Positions 7,270-7,967 of a DNA stretch of 7,967 bases are shown one piece after another; the stretch's first letter is position 1, and every line of letters starts with the position of its first letter. The stretch spans positions 1-7,967 of the forward strand of contig QNAF01000119.1 of assembly GCA_003641405.1 (NCBI GenBank). Direction: 5' to 3'. The translations under genes were made by a program, and so were the position numbers. A model generated the notes under the pieces. It made no database searches, had not been told where the DNA came from, and saw only the letters and a program-made list of their open reading frames with translations. The stretch comes from Candidatus Zixiibacteriota bacterium. Its GTDB lineage: Bacteria > Zixibacteria > MSB-5A5 > GN15 > FEB-12.

Positions 7270-7290
7270 GAAGTACTTTGCAGGATCAGT

Positions 7291-7515
7291 CTATGCTGCC
7301 TCTGGCTTGGGTGGTTTTTTCCTGTTGGTGTTTTTGATCACCTTGCCGGATTTCAGACAGGACGTACATACCGTGACCCGCTTGGGCTTGCCATCGACCA
7401 GTGCCCGAACACGCTGTAAATTGGGCATAAATCGCCGTCTGGTAGTGTTATTCGCGTGGGACACATTGTTGCCGAACATCGGCCGTTTCCCGCATATTTC
7501 GCATACTTTAGCCAT
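7291..7515 (-). CDS. rpmB: 50S ribosomal protein L28 (zinc-binding form)
   Basis: 74 residues starting MAKVCEICGKRP, the typical L28 start. L28 is a small basic protein of the large ribosomal subunit. Family features seen are FGNNVSHANNTTRRRFMPN (14-32), the RVTVCTSC segment and the basic tail. Cys pairs CEIC (C5, C8) and CTSC (C50, C53) form a four-cysteine zinc ribbon, so this is the zinc-containing version rather than the cysteine-free paralogue. The C-terminus has a Lys/Pro-rich extension KNTNRKKPPKPEAA. The start is the ATG at 7515; GAGGAG lies 12 bases upstream on the minus strand, a long spacing. An in-frame TTG at 7527 would abut the Shine-Dalgarno and is not favoured. The gene is monocistronic and converges on the flagellin gene. 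Confidence 0.96.
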   Translation of the reverse strand: MAKVCEICGKRPMFGNNVSHANNTTRRRFMPNLQRVRALVDGKPKRVTVCTSCLKSGKVIKNTNRKKPPKPEAA

Positions 7516-7547
7516 CGTATCTTTCAACTCCTCAACAACAGTAGCTT

Positions 7548-7578
7548 GTTATACTATACAAGTTTTCGGAAAAGGCAA
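7548..7578 (-). promoter_or_regulatory. Possible sigma-70-type promoter of rpmB
   Basis: On the minus strand TTGCCT (7578-7573) could be a -35 box, with TATAGT (7558-7553; 14-base spacer) or the overlapping TATAAC (7553-7548; 19-base spacer) as -10. Neither spacing is ideal, but the TATAGTATAAC stretch is a good AT-rich -10 region about 35-40 bases before the rpmB ATG, and no other candidate is as good. Confidence 0.42.
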
Positions 7579-7694
7579 GCACTTTCTTCAGTTCATTTGA
7601 TTTTTGGGGTTGAGCCGTGGTGAAAGCAGGTTTCCCGATTATCAGGGCTTGTTGCCAAACAGCCTACGGATTCCCATGACTGCCAGGCAGAGCC
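7579..7694. other. Intergenic region upstream of rpmB with no gene seen
   Basis: No coding frame or RNA gene was recognised. The only structure is an imperfect hairpin at 7646-7664: GGCT, one bulged T, GTT, loop GCCA, AAC, AGCC. It contains GGGCTTGTTG (7645-7654), which recurs exactly at 7848-7857 in the palindrome further right. Confidence 0.4.
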
Positions 7695-7759
7695 TGTAGC
7701 CCACCTAACAGGTGGGATCACAGTGGAATCACAAAACCCCACCCGTTAGGTGGGCTACA
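7695..7759. repeat. REP-like palindromic intergenic repeat
   Basis: Arms of 22 bases (7695-7716, beginning TGTAGCCCACCTAAC, and 7738-7759, ending GTTAGGTGGGCTACA) are complementary except for one pair (A7710 against C7744). The 21-base spacer contains ATCACA twice (7717-7722 and 7728-7733). The form, a long GTAGCCCACC-type stem in an intergenic space, is that of REP/BIME-type repeats. These are often spread by REP-associated tyrosine transposases (RAYT, Y1 HUH family). No RAYT gene is in the window. There is no T-run, so it is not a typical terminator. Copy number in the genome cannot be judged here. Confidence 0.75.
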
Positions 7760-7788
7760 AAGACGTAATAGAGCTACTTAGGATGGCT

Positions 7789-7806
7789 CGCACAACAAGC
7801 TGTGCG
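7789..7806. repeat. Short inverted repeat
   Basis: CGCACA (7789-7794) and TGTGCG (7801-7806) flank a six-base loop ACAAGC, with partial further pairing outside (GGCT against CGACC). The loop and its left flank give CAACAAGC, the reverse complement of the GCTTGTTG motif found in the neighbouring repeats. Function unknown. Confidence 0.45.
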
Positions 7807-7821
7807 CGACCCAAATGGATA

Positions 7822-7868
7822 GAAGGGGTTTATCAACAGGCCCCAAAGGGCTTGTTGATAAAGTCCTT
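7822..7868. repeat. Long palindrome, possibly two head-to-head insertion-sequence ends
   Basis: TTTATCAACAGGCCC (7829-7843) and GGGCTTGTTGATAAA (7848-7862) are inverted copies with one difference and only four bases (CAAA) between them. Including the flanks AAGGGG and GTCCTT, the arms match at 18 of 21 positions. The right arm reads GGGCTTGTTGATAAAGTCC and resembles terminal inverted repeats of some insertion sequences; a possible transposase start lies 34 bases beyond it. It could equally be a hairpin-forming intergenic repeat. There is no T-run after it. Confidence 0.6.
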
Positions 7869-7901
7869 TGTTTTGGGTGTTGCATCTTCTAGATTTTTTA
7901 C

Positions 7902-7967
7902 ATGCAGACAAGACGAGAGCGATTAGGTTTAGAGATGACTTTGTTGCCTTCTTTGGAGGCTATGGTC
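7902..7967 (+). CDS. Possible start of a transposase or other gene, cut by the window edge
   Basis: A reading frame opens at ATG 7902 and stays open for 22 codons to the window end, encoding MQTRRERLGLEMTLLPSLEAM followed by V. An in-frame stop (TAG 7890-7892) lies just upstream. The LLPSLEAMV segment is reminiscent of the opening of IS1182/IS5-type transposases, which often have a 'PSL..LVP.DH' beginning; only half of that motif would be in view. No clear Shine-Dalgarno is seen, which is common for insertion-sequence genes. The identity is a guess from a short stretch plus the adjacent palindrome; the frame may not be a gene. Confidence 0.28.
   Translation, partial: MQTRRERLGLEMTLLPSLEAMV

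Noticed and set aside
7680..7690. CTGCC-A-GGCAG dyad
   Set aside because: A one-base centre cannot form a hairpin, and an 11-base dyad this size is expected by chance in this length of DNA.
7579..7967. Possible CRISPR array or tRNA gene in the repeat-rich tail
   Set aside because: The repeats are inverted pairs of different sequence, not evenly spaced direct repeats, and no cloverleaf with a T-arm GTTCGA-type motif was found.

Overview
The window is a chromosomal segment of a Gram-negative-type, probably flagellated bacterium of moderate GC content. Its left three quarters are the 3' half of a division and cell wall (dcw) cluster, all on the + strand: end of ftsW (1-267), murG (264-1415), murC (1462-2835), ftsQ (2835-3557), ftsA (3559-4782) and ftsZ (4815-6071). 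Start/stop overlaps and very short gaps indicate one translationally coupled operon. MurG and MurC make and use peptidoglycan precursors, FtsW polymerises glycan at the septum, FtsQ links the periplasmic division machinery, and FtsA anchors the FtsZ ring to the membrane. No murB or ddl lies between murC and ftsQ. The gene order and protein style would fit a deep lineage such as the FCB group (for example Zixibacteria), but that placement is inference from general resemblance only.

After ftsZ comes a 317-base gene-free stretch. It holds a probable ftsZ terminator, a second long GC-rich hairpin, and a good match to a sigma-54 (-24/-12) promoter just upstream of a strong Shine-Dalgarno. This promoter serves a short flagellin (6389-7156) that consists of the conserved D0/D1 ends with almost no variable middle. 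It stands alone, with no other flagellar gene in the window.

The flagellin converges on rpmB (ribosomal protein L28, minus strand, 7291-7515). Two hairpin terminators, one for each direction, sit between them. rpmB has a plausible promoter at 7548-7578.

The last 390 bases contain no complete gene. They hold a cluster of inverted repeats: a REP-like palindrome with 22-base arms (7695-7759), a small hairpin (7789-7806) and a 21-base-arm palindrome (7822-7868). A reading frame begins at 7902 and runs off the end. Taken together these could be the left end of an insertion sequence lying in a nest of intergenic repeats. The most interesting items are the sigma-54 flagellin unit beside the division operon and the repeat nest at the right end. 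No clearly new biological system was found.
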